Below are positions 24,205-32,636 of a stretch of DNA of 37,113 nt, piece by piece. Where the stretch lies: contig JAGWFT010000003.1 in the NCBI GenBank assembly GCA_028867755.1, positions 1 to 37,113 of the forward strand, read 5' to 3'. The notes under the pieces were generated by a model, which was not told the origin of the DNA, made no database searches, and worked only from the letters and a program-made list of their open reading frames with translations. A program made the translations under genes and the position numbers. This stretch comes from Nitrososphaerota archaeon. GTDB taxonomy: Archaea; Thermoproteota; Nitrososphaeria; Nitrososphaerales; Nitrosopumilaceae. The stretch's first letter is position 1, and every line of letters begins with the position of its first letter.

Positions 24205-24891
24205 ATGATTGAATCTGTAAAGAGAAACGAATTCATATCCTTTATAGAAAAAGAAGCAAAAATTCATGTTGACAGTTATATCGAAAGCGCGATACATCTT
24301 GCAGAAGAGGTTCATTCTGGAGTCAAAAGAGAAGATGGTATGTCATCGTTTCTTGAGACTCACATATTTCCAGTAACAATGAACGTAATCAGACACTACA
24401 AGTGGGCAAATAAACCCATGACTACAATCCAGATCGTCTCGGCAATTTTGCATGATGTGATGGAAGACAATGACAGAATATTGGATTTGCACGCGTCAAA
24501 ATCGTATGGCTTTGATGCATATTTTAGCCATAGATTTGGCGAATATGTTCACAGAACAGCCTCTGTTCTGAAAACAAAACCTCTGGAAACCTATCAGGGT
24601 GTAACTGACAAAGAACGCGAGCTTGAGAGATTCCGTGAATATTGTAACACCTTGACAAAATCAGATTATGATATCAAAGCTATCAAGCTTGCTGACAGAT
24701 TAAACAACATGCGATTCATCTCCAAGATTCCTGAAAACGAGAAAGTAATGCGTTACATTAGAGAAGCAGAAGATTTCTACATTGCTTATACGATAATTGA
24801 ACCAAGAATGGATGACTTTTACTTTGAAATTAGAGAAGCATATGAAGATCTGAGAAAGATTGAAAAGGAAACGACAAAAATAACTGCATAA
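24205..24891 (+). CDS. SpoT/MESH1-like HD hydrolase
   Basis: 228 residues with the metal site of the RelA/SpoT hydrolase domain: H37, H53 (ETHIFPV), H83-D84 and E87-D88 (ILHDVMEDN), and D164 in KAIKLADRLNNMR. That last motif is specific to the ppGpp hydrolase branch of the HD superfamily. No synthetase, TGS or ACT domain is present, so it resembles the small alarmone hydrolases (MESH1). In bacteria these remove the 3'-pyrophosphate of (p)ppGpp; since most archaea lack known (p)ppGpp synthetases, the substrate could instead be another nucleotide such as NADPH (a MESH1 activity). Single gene, divergent from the TPR gene. Confidence 0.82.
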   Translation: MIESVKRNEFISFIEKEAKIHVDSYIESAIHLAEEVHSGVKREDGMSSFLETHIFPVTMNVIRHYKWANKPMTTIQIVSAILHDVMEDNDRILDLHASKSYGFDAYFSHRFGEYVHRTASVLKTKPLETYQGVTDKERELERFREYCNTLTKSDYDIKAIKLADRLNNMRFISKIPENEKVMRYIREAEDFYIAYTIIEPRMDDFYFEIREAYEDLRKIEKETTKITA

Positions 24892-24913
24892 AATTTAAAA
24901 ATAATTCCACTGT

Positions 24914-26782
24914 CTACCCGTATTGATAATTAATTCCCTTCTCGCCTCGTGGGTGTTTCCAGTCTGTCTGCTCTGAGCAGGTACCGCACTCGACACATCC
25001 TTCATGCTGTATCATAACACCTTCTTTTTCCATGATGTAGCATTTTGTAGGACATAACGTTACCATATTTTTCATAAACTCACTAGTGGGCTTTAGTACC
25101 TTGATGTGTGATACGCTGTCATCATTGAAGTTTAGTTTTGCAACTCTTTGTCCAATAGATGGGATAGTAGGAGTATAAGATGTAGATATGCTCTTACCCA
25201 ATCTTTCTGCAAGTTCTGTTGGTACCTTGACATACGTATCAACAGTCTCAATTATTGGCAATAGTTTTTCGTATCCAAGAATGTTTGCAAATCCTACTGC
25301 AAAGCTTCTCAATGTGTTGCTTGACATCATCTTTACAACTAATCCGTATTTTGAGCTAATGATGTCTTTTGGGACATCCTTTGCTGCATCAAGAAATATC
25401 TTCAGATAATCTTTGTCTATTGCCTTTAGATCATGAGTATACGGACTTTCTTCGACTGATTGTGAATAGTACTCGCCAAGATAGTTATTTGCAAAATTGC
25501 CTTTGTCCAACGCTCTTGCCACTGCATTTGCTGCTCTTGCACCGTCATCAATTCCAACGTTGAGCCCTTCTATTCTGGGACCTACAAATATACCTCTACC
25601 TGCTGCATCTCCGACAAACAATATGTTCTTAAAGTAAGGTTTTTCCATTCTGCAACGTTTTCCGTCTGGCACAAGCTTTGCACTATATTCTGCTTCAACA
25701 TAATCTGTATCAAATTTAATATTGTACTTTGTTGACATCTGGTCTCTAAGAGAAGACAACTGTGATTCTATCTCTTCTGCAGATCCATACTTTCCTTCTC
25801 TGACAAGTCGTTCTTTCTCTTTTTTGGAATAGTAAACATCTCTAAGCTCTGACCAATTCTTTATCATCTTTGTTACGGCAAAGCGAATACGCATCTGTTC
25901 TTCTTTTGGAAGATCCTTGTCAATCTCGCTTCGTACTGGGACTTCGTCTTTTACAAACTCACTTATCATGGGATTTTTCAGCAATGTGTTTACAAGCTCA
26001 TAAGGCTCAACGGGAGTTTCTAAAAGCGAATCAAAATGATACACAGCTCCCAATGACAAAGTGTCACGATTAGTGTAGAGAAAACCTCCACCTATGTGAT
26101 CTAGTGTAACATCTCCCGCAAAAAGATGTGCGGCACCGTCATCTTGCTCAATTGAAAATCTTTGATTTATTATTTCCTCAGGAAGTTTTACAACTACCTT
26201 GACTCCCTGATATAGTTCACTTGGGGAGAATTTTTGTCGTGCGCCAGTCATGTATGCAACTTCGGAATTTACTCCATCGGCTGCAATTATTGCCTTGACT
26301 TCTATCTCTTCGAGCTCATCTGTCTGTATGATGGTGCGCTCGCCTTCCCATCTTATGGAATTGACATGAACTCCGGACACTATTCCTCCGCCTTGTTTTT
26401 GGGCTGCTTCTCCGGCTTGTTGTGAAAACCATTGGTTTAGCTTATTCATGAGCACTGAGCAACCAAAGTTTGCCTCATACTCATGGGCTGCAGTCAAGTC
26501 TATGGAAAAGACCTTGTCTTTTGATGTTGCATGTAGGATGTATTTTGTTATCTTTCTCTCAAAAGGTGCATCATTTAGAAAATTTTCAAAAATGTCTTCG
26601 ACATTGTATGTCTTGCCTTTTTTTGGCTTTTTAGAATAAAGTATTCCACCTGAAATGTTTTTAGAACCAATCTTATTTCCTGCCTCGAAAAGTATTACCT
26701 GTTTTCCTAGTGCAGATAATTGCTTTAAAGCTGCAAGCCCAGCAGAGCCTCCTCCAATAATAGCTACATCATATTTTTCCAA
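24914..26782 (-). CDS. fixC: FixC-FixX fusion, ETF:quinone oxidoreductase-like
   Basis: 622 residues. FAD-binding GGGSAGLAAL at about 10-19, then the ETF-QO/FixC body (GSKNISGGILYS, FVGDAAGRG, IEGLNVGIDDGARAANAVA). The last 60 residues are a FixX-type ferredoxin: CPTKCYI, then GCVECGTC and W.HPRGEKGINYQYG. FixC and FixX, usually separate proteins, are thus joined. With FixA and FixB it should pass electrons between the electron-transfer flavoprotein, ferredoxin and the quinone pool at the membrane. It is the last gene of the fixA-fixB-fixCX operon, 13 nt after fixB. Confidence 0.93.
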   Translation of the reverse strand: MEKYDVAIIGGGSAGLAALKQLSALGKQVILFEAGNKIGSKNISGGILYSKKPKKGKTYNVEDIFENFLNDAPFERKITKYILHATSKDKVFSIDLTAAHEYEANFGCSVLMNKLNQWFSQQAGEAAQKQGGGIVSGVHVNSIRWEGERTIIQTDELEEIEVKAIIAADGVNSEVAYMTGARQKFSPSELYQGVKVVVKLPEEIINQRFSIEQDDGAAHLFAGDVTLDHIGGGFLYTNRDTLSLGAVYHFDSLLETPVEPYELVNTLLKNPMISEFVKDEVPVRSEIDKDLPKEEQMRIRFAVTKMIKNWSELRDVYYSKKEKERLVREGKYGSAEEIESQLSSLRDQMSTKYNIKFDTDYVEAEYSAKLVPDGKRCRMEKPYFKNILFVGDAAGRGIFVGPRIEGLNVGIDDGARAANAVARALDKGNFANNYLGEYYSQSVEESPYTHDLKAIDKDYLKIFLDAAKDVPKDIISSKYGLVVKMMSSNTLRSFAVGFANILGYEKLLPIIETVDTYVKVPTELAERLGKSISTSYTPTIPSIGQRVAKLNFNDDSVSHIKVLKPTSEFMKNMVTLCPTKCYIMEKEGVMIQHEGCVECGTCSEQTDWKHPRGEKGINYQYG

Positions 26783-26795
26783 ATCTGTTCCACCT

Positions 26796-27980
26796 TCATG
26801 CCTGCACGACCTGTTTTTGTTTTCTTATCTCTTCTATAAGAACTGGAATGACATCTTCCATCCTTCCTTTTATGAATATGTCACATTCATCTTTCATTAA
26901 CGCATTCTCGTCTGGATTGATTGCAATGATAAACTCTGAATCTTTCATTCCTGAAATGTGCTGCATGGCACCACTTATTCCAACAGCTATGTACAGTTTG
27001 GGGGCAACCTTTCTTCCACTAATTCCTATCACTCTGTCAGGTATTAGATAGGTAGAGTCCACTGTCTGACTCACTGAGAATGGCTTTTTGGATAGAGGCA
27101 AAGAGATTCCGATCTGAGCGTCCAACTCTGCCGCAAGTTGTTCTATCAACTTGATATTTTGTTCAGGAGAATCTTTGATTCCGCGTCCAAAGCTTACTAT
27201 TGCCTTGTGACTATCAAAATCAATCTCGCTTTTGATGATTTTACGATCTATTATCCTAACTTTGAGGTCTTCTTCATCAAACTTTGGTGTATATTCGATT
27301 ATCTTTCCATCTCGACTCGGGTCAGATGGAATTATTTCAAAAACTCCAGGTATTATGCTGCAAGCTTGTGGGTGATAATCTTTCTGAATTGCTGGATTTT
27401 TATTGTCAAGACAAAGTATTGTAGTCCATAAAAATCCAGAAAAGTCTGGCCTGTACATCTCAAGTGTTTTTTCATAAGTGAGAGGCTTTCCACCTGTCTT
27501 GTTTTGGTGAGTTATCTGAAGGTCACCTATGACCAATTTATTAATGTCTGATGCAAGTCCAGAGTCCATATGAGCTAAAACCGTTGCAGAGAGATGCCTT
27601 CCAATGCTGTCAGCTGCAAAGAACATGTATCTTGGCCTCTTGAATTGTGTAGCATATTCTGGCTCTATATTTGCAGCAACATCTCTGTCTGATGCTATCT
27701 GGGCTATTACCTTGGTGTGAATCGTATTTCTCACATATCTTAATTCTTGACTGTCTGCATAAATTACGGCATCTGCACCGTGTTCAATCAAAATCTTTGG
27801 AATCTCTTTGACATTATATCCCAATAAAACTGCGACAACTTTTTCATTAGAAGAATATTTCTTGTTAAAATCATCCAATATTCTTCGTGCTTCTCCAAGC
27901 ATCTCAAGACTTACTTGTAGTATCTTTCCTTCTTCATGTTCTATTATGATGTAGACGTGTCTATAATCTCCCTCAGTCAT
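26796..27980 (-). CDS. fixB: Electron transfer flavoprotein alpha subunit, FixB/EtfA
   Basis: 394 residues. The N-terminal adenine-nucleotide-fold part contains HADAVIYAD and RDVAANIEPEYAT. The C-terminal FAD domain contains VSFGRGIKD, GISGRKVAPKLYIAVGISGA and IIAINPDENALM, the standard EtfA flavin site. It is somewhat longer than the usual 310-340 residues. The ATG overlaps the fixA stop by 4 nt, so synthesis of the two subunits is coupled. It forms the heterodimer with FixA that delivers electrons to the FixCX protein. Confidence 0.95.
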   Translation of the reverse strand: MTEGDYRHVYIIIEHEEGKILQVSLEMLGEARRILDDFNKKYSSNEKVVAVLLGYNVKEIPKILIEHGADAVIYADSQELRYVRNTIHTKVIAQIASDRDVAANIEPEYATQFKRPRYMFFAADSIGRHLSATVLAHMDSGLASDINKLVIGDLQITHQNKTGGKPLTYEKTLEMYRPDFSGFLWTTILCLDNKNPAIQKDYHPQACSIIPGVFEIIPSDPSRDGKIIEYTPKFDEEDLKVRIIDRKIIKSEIDFDSHKAIVSFGRGIKDSPEQNIKLIEQLAAELDAQIGISLPLSKKPFSVSQTVDSTYLIPDRVIGISGRKVAPKLYIAVGISGAMQHISGMKDSEFIIAINPDENALMKDECDIFIKGRMEDVIPVLIEEIRKQKQVVQA

Positions 27981-28852
27981 TTTATCACCATTGTAGATAG
28001 GGACTGTCGTAATCTTGCAACAACTTTGCGAATGTCTTCCTGATTGGCACCATCTATTACTTCTGCTTGTCTTGTGGCCTTGCCTTTTGGTATGCGCTCT
28101 ACTTTGTATACAATAGTTGGAGATCCAGAGATTCCAATAAGTTTTGGATCTGCCTCTATCTGTACTGCATTGAATACCTTTAGGTACTGCTTGAAATTCT
28201 TGGCGCGTTCAAATGCTTCTTTTTGATATCTTTCATAATCTAGCCTCTGTGATACGGTATTGAATTTAGACTTGTATGAAGGGTCTATTGCAATAAAGAC
28301 AGGAAGCGGCGCCTCAATTTCTTCAACAATATCGTAAATTCCCTGCATTCTGACAAGTCTCTTGGCTCTAACTGTCCTGTTCTCAAGGTTTATCTCATAC
28401 TCAATTACGTGACCAAGAAATGTCATACCAAGTTTCCATGCAGTTTGTGGGCCTGTCTGTCCGGTTTCACCATCTGAAGCCCTGTGTCCAGAAAATACGA
28501 TATCCATCTTGCCCATCTTTTGTACTCCTGACTTGAGAACTTCGGCAGTAGCCAGGGTGTCAGCACCCGCAAAGATTCTGTCGCTGTAAAGATAAAGATC
28601 ATCTGCGTCAGATATCAGTTGGGCCTGCTGCAGCATTGATTCTGCCATGGGAGGGCCCATGGTTCCTATTGATATCTTTGCGCCATACTTTACCTTGGCA
28701 TAAAAGGCAGCGGCAGTAGCTATGGCGCTGTGTGGACCTAGTATGTTCTTTGTCTCTGCTCGATTAAGTGTGCCATCTGGGTTGTAGCTCACATTTCCTT
28801 CTGAAAAGTCAGGTTCAAGTTTGACAATTACGGCTGTATTTATTGGATCCAT
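27977..28852 (-). CDS. fixA: Electron transfer flavoprotein beta subunit, FixA/EtfB
   Basis: 291 residues. EtfB signature DGETGQTGPQTA at about 135-146 binds the second flavin or nucleotide; the form DGxTxQxGPQ resembles bifurcating EtfB/FixA better than the DDDCNQTGQ type of simple mitochondrial-like ETF. KRLVRMQGIYDIVEEIEAPL is the conserved recognition region. First gene of the operon, with 4-nt overlap into fixB. In bifurcating systems NADH electrons are split to ferredoxin and quinone; whether that is so here is inference. Confidence 0.94.
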   Translation of the reverse strand: MDPINTAVIVKLEPDFSEGNVSYNPDGTLNRAETKNILGPHSAIATAAAFYAKVKYGAKISIGTMGPPMAESMLQQAQLISDADDLYLYSDRIFAGADTLATAEVLKSGVQKMGKMDIVFSGHRASDGETGQTGPQTAWKLGMTFLGHVIEYEINLENRTVRAKRLVRMQGIYDIVEEIEAPLPVFIAIDPSYKSKFNTVSQRLDYERYQKEAFERAKNFKQYLKVFNAVQIEADPKLIGISGSPTIVYKVERIPKGKATRQAEVIDGANQEDIRKVVARLRQSLSTMVIK

Positions 28853-28966
28853 TCAATTTCTAGATGTTTTACTTTGATTTTTATCTATTGTGGTGGTTCT
28901 CATGTACACAAAATGGAAAATTATATAATTCGAATAAAAATAGAGTAGCACAAAGTGTAGCATGAC

Positions 28967-29263
28967 ATGATTGGGCAAAATAAGAAATCAGTAAAACTAC
29001 GAATGGCTATTTTAATTGCCATATATACAGTATTGATTCCATTTTCTTTTGCGTGGTACAATGCACTTGTAAATGTTGATTGTAGTCTAACCAAGCCAGT
29101 ATCTTCTGATCTTGTAAAGATCGAGCCATCTGACCAGAAAACACAAAGCTGTGGTCAACAACTTGGCTTTCACTGGGTAAAGTTCTATGGCATTAATGGA
29201 ATATTATATGGCGTCTCACTTGCTGCCTTTGTTATCAATACGAGAAAAAACAACAAAAATTGA
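28967..29263 (+). CDS. Small two-helix membrane protein
   Basis: 98 residues. Helix 1 at about 13-33 (MAILIAIYTVLIPFSFAWY), an outer loop of about 40 residues with two cysteines (VDCSL, QSCGQQ) that could form a disulfide, and helix 2 at about 75-92. A short basic tail follows. No family recognised. Divergent from fixA; AT-rich elements between the two starts probably hold both promoters. Confidence 0.65.
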   Translation: MIGQNKKSVKLRMAILIAIYTVLIPFSFAWYNALVNVDCSLTKPVSSDLVKIEPSDQKTQSCGQQLGFHWVKFYGINGILYGVSLAAFVINTRKNNKN

Positions 29264-29331
29264 AAATTTTCAAAAATGACGATTCCATGCTATAAACAAT
29301 TCCCAGAGAATCTACCTAAAATTTATAATCA

Positions 29332-29347
29332 AGAAAATAGATTTTCT
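29332..29347. promoter_or_regulatory. Inverted repeat in Lon-like protease promoter
   Basis: AGAAAAT-AG-ATTTTCT is a perfect 7-2-7 inverted repeat that abuts the TATA-like TCTATATATC (29345-29354), ahead of ATG 29368. Its position would let a bound regulator block TBP/TFB. Confidence 0.45.
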
Positions 29348-29367
29348 ATATATCTCGCGACCTGATT

Positions 29368-30393
29368 ATGAAAAAGCTTGCAATCATTGCATTGTTAATA
29401 GTTCTCACGACATTTGCTGTTCTAGGGTACTCCATAACAGCTTCTGCCCAAGAACCTTCTATACCAAACTGGATAAAAAATACTGCACATTGGTGGTCAC
29501 AGAATCAGACTAGCGATTCTGATTTTCTGCAGGCCATGCAATATCTAATTGACCATAACATATTGCATGTATTGCATCAAACCCAAGTTCAGCAAAGTTT
29601 GAACATGTCTGTGCAAACTCAAAACTTGCAACTGCTGCAGAAGGTAAATGATCTTCAAACTAGATACGACACTTTACAATCAAAATACAACCTGTTGTTG
29701 CAACAGGTAAGAAGCATTACAACACAGTCTGTGGCCTCTGGCGAAAATAATGCCTCCATATCTGCTGTAGCGGTACGACCTGTCATAGCAAATGACGGGT
29801 TCTTTGAAACCACTAGCTATCAGGGCTCTATACTAAAAATCACAGTCGAGGTTAGAGACGGAACTGGGCTCATACTAGTCAACACTGCGATTCCAACCGG
29901 CGTGGACTTTCAATCCTCTGCACATACTGCTGTCATGGTGGCCCAAAATGTAACTGAAATAGATTTGGCAAAAAAAGATATAATATTTTCAGTCAGTTCT
30001 GCCAATAACCAAGATCTACAGGCTGTTGATGGTGGTAGTGCAGGTGGTGCAATGACTGTATTGCTTGTCTCAGAACTGCTTGGAAAACAGATCAATAATC
30101 ACGTGTTGATGACTGGCACAATTCAACCAGATGGTACCATAGGGCCAATTGGTGCAGCAGACGAGAAAGCTGATGCGGCAGGTCAGTATGGTGCAAAAAT
30201 ATTTTTGGTACCACTAGGACAAGCAGTTGTTTCTGTGCAGAGCTGTAGTGAAAAAAATGAAGGGCCTATAACCTATCAGACATGTACTACAGAGCAAAAA
30301 CCGCTCGCTCCAATAATGCAGAGTAAGTATGGAATGCAAGTAATTGAGATAAACACAATTCAGGATGCTCTAAAATATTTTGATTCAAACTAG
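29368..30393 (+). CDS. Exported Lon-type (S16) protease without ATPase
   Basis: 341 residues. Signal peptide 1-28 (ends TASAQ). A short W-rich domain follows (IPNWIKNTAHWWSQNQ, DFLQAMQYLIDHNIL), then a coiled coil (about 78-116), then a Lon proteolytic domain. Catalytic Ser224 sits in VDGGSAGGAM and Lys267 in GPIGAADEKADAA; the 43-residue spacing equals that in E. coli Lon (Ser679, Lys722). There is no AAA+ domain, so proteolysis outside the cell would be ATP independent, as in other exported Lon-like proteins. Two cysteines near the end (QSCSEK, YQTCTT) may pair. Probably a surface quality-control or processing enzyme. Confidence 0.9.
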   Translation: MKKLAIIALLIVLTTFAVLGYSITASAQEPSIPNWIKNTAHWWSQNQTSDSDFLQAMQYLIDHNILHVLHQTQVQQSLNMSVQTQNLQLLQKVNDLQTRYDTLQSKYNLLLQQVRSITTQSVASGENNASISAVAVRPVIANDGFFETTSYQGSILKITVEVRDGTGLILVNTAIPTGVDFQSSAHTAVMVAQNVTEIDLAKKDIIFSVSSANNQDLQAVDGGSAGGAMTVLLVSELLGKQINNHVLMTGTIQPDGTIGPIGAADEKADAAGQYGAKIFLVPLGQAVVSVQSCSEKNEGPITYQTCTTEQKPLAPIMQSKYGMQVIEINTIQDALKYFDSN

Positions 30394-30518
30394 ACTTTTT
30401 GCCCTAAATTTTATTGCAATCAGTTGCAATTACTAGAATCAAGTTTATCTTTAGGAAAGTGATAGATTAATGCGATACGATAACTACACAAAATAAAGAT
30501 GAAGCGCTTCCTGCACCA

Positions 30519-30794
30519 TTGCTAAATCTGCTCTTAGATGAGAGTGCAAACTGCATACTGCGAGCTGCCACTTTGCCCAAAAGCGCCTATCAACTAAGCA
30601 AGGACTGTAATGTTTCCTTGACGACAATATATAGACAGATCAAGAGGTTAAATGACAAAAAACTATTGCATGTGTCTGGTGCTATAGACAAAGGTGGCAA
30701 GAAACACTTTACTTTCAAAAGCAAGAGCAATGTGTATTGCAAGTGTGCCTGCTCTAACGTAGATATATCGTCCTTTATTGAATCTACAAAATGA
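30519..30794 (+). CDS. Winged-helix (ArsR-like) regulator, start uncertain
   Basis: Helix-turn-helix region: SANCILRAATLPKSAYQLSK, then VSLTTIYRQIKRLNDKKLL and a wing ending in KHFTFKSKS. The C-terminus YCKCACS holds three Cys in six residues and might sense metal or redox state. Coding quality extends upstream of TTG 30519 (KDEALPAPLL) without a usable start. A TATA-like GTTTATCTT (30443-30451) points to ATG 30470 as the leaderless start, but that frame ends after eight codons. A frameshift or a leader peptide is possible. Confidence 0.75.
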   Translation: MLNLLLDESANCILRAATLPKSAYQLSKDCNVSLTTIYRQIKRLNDKKLLHVSGAIDKGGKKHFTFKSKSNVYCKCACSNVDISSFIESTK

Positions 30795-30867
30795 TTTTTT
30801 CTTGTTGAATTTTTGGTTCAGGTAATGGAATAGTTTCTTATTAGGAAGATCTATTTGTAACTGCAAT

Positions 30868-31437
30868 TTGGCAAAACTATACATTCTAAGAGGTTTGATA
30901 GTTGTATCTGTTGGGGCAATATTGCTGGTTGTTGGCTCGAACATATTTGATGGCTCATATGATACGGCTGAATCAATTATGAAGACAAAACATGAACTGA
31001 TAGAAAACAAGGAGATACTGCAGGGCAACTTGGTAAATTCTACAATTGCTTGGGCAGATCTCTCTGAACACACTATTTTACTAGTGCATACGATACCTCC
31101 CTCTGATTTCGTAAAATTACAAGTAACAGAGCCAAATGGCGATACATTTGAAAAGGAAAGCAAAAATGGCTTTTTGTACCATATTATAGAAAAAAGACCA
31201 CAGGAACAAGGAAATTACAATTTTAGTATATCGAACCTAGGCAATGAACCAGTAAGTGTCAGTGTGACTTTGGGAGAAGATCCATATCTTAGCGGAACAT
31301 GTGATTTGAGCAACGGAATGAATTGTTATGCCATTCCAGTGGCAATTGGGATGGTTATAGTGGGAATAATCGCGTTGACAGTGGGCTCGTTGATAACCAT
31401 AAATGATCTTAACAAAAAAAGAAGACAAAGCAAGTGA
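30868..31437 (+). CDS. Membrane protein with extracellular beta domain
   Basis: 189 residues from TTG 30868. Helix 1 at about 8-27, a beta-sandwich-like outer domain of about 110 residues (LLVHTIPPSDFVKLQVTEPN, YNFSISNLGNEPVSVSVTLG), a possible disulfide (GTCDLSNGMNCY), and helix 2 at about 155-178 followed by a basic tail. No named family. It is 73 nt downstream of the regulator on the same strand and may be co-transcribed. Confidence 0.7.
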   Translation: MAKLYILRGLIVVSVGAILLVVGSNIFDGSYDTAESIMKTKHELIENKEILQGNLVNSTIAWADLSEHTILLVHTIPPSDFVKLQVTEPNGDTFEKESKNGFLYHIIEKRPQEQGNYNFSISNLGNEPVSVSVTLGEDPYLSGTCDLSNGMNCYAIPVAIGMVIVGIIALTVGSLITINDLNKKRRQSK

Positions 31438-31454
31438 TCTGATATCGTGTTGTT

Positions 31455-32333
31455 TTAGACTTTGATTATGCCGTTGCTGATGAGATATTGTACTCCTTTC
31501 ACAAAGTCATCATCTGATATCTCACTGCTTGCCCACCATCCTGCAGAATTTTTTATCCACGCAGGAATTTGTTGTGATTGATTGGTGTTTGATGCAGTAG
31601 GCGGCACCGCAATGATTCCTTGTTTTATCATATACTGAATCCCGCCTACAAACGTCTGGTCATTTATGGCCCCATCTGACCACCATTTGGCATCATTTTT
31701 GACCCACGGCGGAATTTGAGTACCAGTATTTGGAGGCGCGCCCACGTAAAATGTGTACACAGATTTTTCAAACTCTGCGGCATTTTGGTAAACTCCATTC
31801 TGCGATGAAGTCATAACTAGAAAATACTGCCTACCATCTTTTAACCAGAAGGAAAACTCTTCAATAATTGGGCTGTTCTGTGTGGTTTTGTTCTCAGATA
31901 CGACTACCTGAATAACATAACCATCAGAAAATCTTTGAATATTTTTTTGATATCCGACATACTTTGAACTATCAAACAACTTTGAAAGCGCAGTATCTAA
32001 GATCCACTCATCTGGAGCTGATGATAATGCAGGTGCTATGGGCTTACCTTGGTAGTAATAAATTGCAAAATCGGCTGCGCTTTCTGGATTTTCATTTGTA
32101 AATGTCACTAGTGCTGTATCTGATTTGTTGGCCTGGGTTACAGGAATCCATCCGGCAGGAGGCACTAGAGAAAAATTGTATACGGGATCTTTGTATGTAT
32201 TAGTCTGTATATTTGCAGAGTTAAACATGGAAATTGACAAATCCTGTGTATTATTTTCTTGGGCCCATGCAGAATTAGTCATCAAGAAAAAGAGTGTCAC
32301 ACTTAGTAAAATGGAATAAAAAACTAGTCTCAA
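31455..32333 (-). CDS. Exported PsbP-like protein with two W-rich domains
   Basis: 292 residues. Signal peptide 1-24 (ends AWAQ). The domain at about 45-200 starts YNFSLVPPAGWIPVT and has the PsbP/Mog1/DUF1795-like strand order. Two copies of a short domain follow: IPPWVKNDAKWWSDG...FVGGIQYMIKQGII and IPAWIKNSAGWWASS...FVKGVQYLISNGII. The same domain occurs once in the Lon-like protease at 29368. It is frequent in thaumarchaeal surface proteins and may bind a cell-wall or S-layer component. Convergent with the gene at 30868, 17 nt apart. Confidence 0.82.
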   Translation of the reverse strand: MRLVFYSILLSVTLFFLMTNSAWAQENNTQDLSISMFNSANIQTNTYKDPVYNFSLVPPAGWIPVTQANKSDTALVTFTNENPESAADFAIYYYQGKPIAPALSSAPDEWILDTALSKLFDSSKYVGYQKNIQRFSDGYVIQVVVSENKTTQNSPIIEEFSFWLKDGRQYFLVMTSSQNGVYQNAAEFEKSVYTFYVGAPPNTGTQIPPWVKNDAKWWSDGAINDQTFVGGIQYMIKQGIIAVPPTASNTNQSQQIPAWIKNSAGWWASSEISDDDFVKGVQYLISNGIIKV

Positions 32334-32383
32334 TTTAAAGGAATTTCTGCGACCTGCTATAAGAATTATGATGTAAAACTATA

Positions 32384-32546
32384 CAGCAGTGTGGTAATCT
32401 CTGGGTTACTGATACTGACAATAATAGAGTATTAGAGTTTGCCAACTTGCCTGTGCCTGAATTTGGAACAGTCATGGCAGTGTTTTGTTATTTCCATGAT
32501 ACCAATTGTAATAATTTCTGCAAGGATGAGGTTATCATTTTCATGA
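32384..32546 (+). pseudogene. 3' remnant of NHL-repeat PEFG-CTERM protein
   Basis: Reading from 32384 gives GNLWVTDTDNNRVLEF, a textbook NHL beta-propeller repeat, directly followed by ANLPVPEFGTVMAV. One extra base in the T4 run at 32483-32486 shifts the frame. In the next frame the text continues FVISMIPIVIISARMRLSFS and stops with TGA at 32544-32546, exactly the helix plus basic tail of a PEFG-CTERM signal. Upstream the frame meets a stop (near 32375) and no further NHL repeats are visible. It is therefore a 5'-truncated and frameshifted remnant. A sequencing error could explain the frameshift but not the missing N-terminus. Confidence 0.85.
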
Positions 32547-32577
32547 TGCTAAAAATCATCTGTCCAAAAGTGTAGAT

Positions 32578-32591
32578 TGCAACTAGTTGCA
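32578..32591. promoter_or_regulatory. 14-bp perfect palindrome
   Basis: TGCAACTAGTTGCA is a perfect palindrome. It lies about 15 nt upstream of the TATA-like CTTAATAA (32608-32615) that precedes the hairpin RNA candidate at 32637, so it could be its operator. Confidence 0.4.
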
Positions 32592-32636
32592 TTTTCTTGC
32601 TATTCTCTTAATAATGAATTCCAAACACAACTTGTA

